Positions 4,748-5,910 of a stretch of 5,910 nucleotides of DNA are shown here, piece by piece. The translations under genes and the position numbers were made by a program. Positions within the stretch are counted from its first letter, which is position 1, and every line of letters starts with the position of its first letter. The notes under the pieces were generated by a model, which was not told the DNA's origin, ran no database searches, and saw only the letters and a list, made by a program, of their open reading frames with translations. The DNA is from Verrucomicrobiales bacterium (GTDB lineage Bacteria; Verrucomicrobiota; Verrucomicrobiia; Verrucomicrobiales; DEV007): positions 1-5,910 of the forward strand of contig JALRFZ010000039.1 of assembly GCA_023253615.1 (NCBI GenBank), given 5' to 3'.

Positions 4748-5908
4748 TCACGGTGCGCCCGCACGGTAGAGATCAACGATCTCTTCCTTGCTCAGAGCCC
4801 GGTCAAAGACGGCGATCTCGTCGAGGCGGCCTTCGAAATTGCCTTCGCCGGTGCAACTGCCTCCGAAGAAGAAGGTGTCGGGGTTGGCGATCGGGAAATC
4901 GGGTTTCTGTATCGCCGTAAGCTTAACCCCGTCGAGAAAGACATGCCCGGCCATCCCCTCCCGGGCAAAGGCGAGGTGATGCCATCTCCATCGTTCGATC
5001 TTCCCGGAAGTACCGATCGGGTAATCGGGGTTGCCGGGGCCTCGATAGGTCAAAACACGGTTTCCTTCCCCGTCGCGGCGGAGGCCGATCTGGTCGCTGA
5101 TCCGGGCCGATCCGTAAGGCGTGCCCCGTGAAAGGATCCACTCGGTCACTTCCAAGGCAGCATCCGAAGTGCCGCTCCAAAACCAAAGGGAAACCGTGAA
5201 GTTCCGTTTCGTCAGGCCCTCGAATCTCGCGCTCAGGCGATCGCCCGCCAGAAACACGCTGCGGTTGATCCCGCCCTTCGCAAAGGCCGCGTCATTCGGC
5301 CCGGGCAGGTAGAACAACACACGCGGCTCGATCACGGCATCGATTCCGTTCGGCGATGCATCGATCGCACGCGGTCCCGCGAACTCATCGAGACGCCAGT
5401 AGGCTTTGGGTTTCAGATCCAGCGTCTTTTCCACCGCCGGACCCGCCGTCGCGCGTCGATCCACCCGCGCCTTGCCGCTCGCCTGCTCCAGCATCTGGAT
5501 CGCCGCCTCCGTGATCTTCGGCTCGGCGTTCACCTCGAGCCCCGCCGAACGCGCCGGCCAGGTGTTGTAGCCGCCGAGGAGATGCTGCTCGGGCGGTGGG
5601 ATGTAGCCGTCGCCTCCATTGGCGAGTTCGATCACCATCGTGTTCGGCAAAGGACTGGCCGCTTTGATCTTGAGCCCGGTCAGGGCGTAGGTCTCGTTCG
5701 GTGTGGTGGCAATGCCGATGTGTTCTCCGATGCGCAGGCCCTGCACGACGATCTCCGTCTTTTGCCGCTCGTGGAGGATGATCTGCTCCTTCGCATACAC
5801 CTCGGGCTGGGTTTTGGGCAGACGGTCGCCCATCTCCGCGACGATCCTTTGCGCCCATTCGAGCCGCTGTTGGTCCGGTACGCGATAGTTCAGGGTCATG
5901 CGCGTTTC
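4748..5908 (-). CDS. Ceramidase-like protein with C-terminal LamG domain, 5'-truncated by window edge
   Basis: This is the C-terminal part (386 residues visible) of what is probably an exported hydrolase. Numbering from the in-frame ATG at 5899, residues 1-141 resemble the end of the neutral/alkaline ceramidase-type catalytic region: QGLRIGEHIGIATTPNETY (53-71), IELANGGDGYIPPPEQHLLGGYNTW (90-114) and a helix ending ITEAAIQMLEQ (129-139). After a short linker, residues 161-383 form a concanavalin A-like LamG domain. Its marks are AYWRLDE (166-172), FTVSLWF (234-240), WHHLAF (306-311), GHVFLDGVKL (318-327) and the typical closing GRLDEIAVFDRALSKEEIVDLYRAG (357-381). The LamG fold usually binds glycans or other surface ligands. 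The frame stays open upstream of ATG 5899 to the window edge, so that ATG is probably internal. The catalytic metal and serine residues expected of ceramidases would lie outside the window, so activity and substrate are unverified. Confidence 0.82.
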   Translation of the reverse strand, partial: ETRMTLNYRVPDQQRLEWAQRIVAEMGDRLPKTQPEVYAKEQIILHERQKTEIVVQGLRIGEHIGIATTPNETYALTGLKIKAASPLPNTMVIELANGGDGYIPPPEQHLLGGYNTWPARSAGLEVNAEPKITEAAIQMLEQASGKARVDRRATAGPAVEKTLDLKPKAYWRLDEFAGPRAIDASPNGIDAVIEPRVLFYLPGPNDAAFAKGGINRSVFLAGDRLSARFEGLTKRNFTVSLWFWSGTSDAALEVTEWILSRGTPYGSARISDQIGLRRDGEGNRVLTYRGPGNPDYPIGTSGKIERWRWHHLAFAREGMAGHVFLDGVKLTAIQKPDFPIANPDTFFFGGSCTGEGNFEGRLDEIAVFDRALSKEEIVDLYRAGAP

Positions 5909-5910
5909 GC

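Noticed and set aside
4687..4920. + strand open frame running from the REPIN-like block into the ceramidase-like gene
   Set aside because: The start lies inside a palindromic repeat, the product is Arg-rich low complexity, and it is antisense to the clear LamG domain.

Overview
The window is GC-rich bacterial DNA with dense coding, short intergenic gaps and few clear Shine-Dalgarno sites. It carries a ceramidase-like protein fused to a LamG lectin fold, two small exported proteins of unrecognised family, and a two-domain NfeD-type membrane protease. This combination is most reminiscent of the Planctomycetes/Verrucomicrobia group, with Verrucomicrobia my preferred guess. That placement is an inference from gene content; no marker gene is present.

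Layout, left to right: (1) the C-terminal part of a short-chain dehydrogenase/reductase (SDR) on the + strand, cut by the left edge. (2) A 60-bp AT-rich island (14 of 60 bases are G/C at 531-590) holding a strong sigma70-like promoter. (3) Two + strand genes for exported proteins that overlap by 11 bp. (4) A 110-bp gap, then a 761-residue NfeD-family protein with a signal peptide, two tandem ClpP/crotonase-like domains, a membrane block and a C-terminal NfeD OB-fold. (5) A small histidine-rich lipoprotein preceded by a purine-rich ribosome site. (6) A 108-bp palindrome-rich block between convergent genes, including a REPIN-like pair of inverted repeats with a compensatory base-pair change. (7) On the - strand, the C-terminal part of a ceramidase-like protein ending in a LamG domain, cut by the right edge.

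Genes 2 to 4 (592-4284) look like one envelope-directed transcription unit, possibly continuing into the lipoprotein. All of them, and the lipoprotein, carry N-terminal export signals. The proposed theme is envelope or membrane quality control around the NfeD protease. This is inferred from shared localisation and order; the functions of the two small exported proteins are unknown.

The strongest points for follow-up are the REPIN-like element at 4687-4745, the NfeD protein whose first protease domain has lost both catalytic residues while the second keeps them, and the two unrecognised exported proteins upstream of it.
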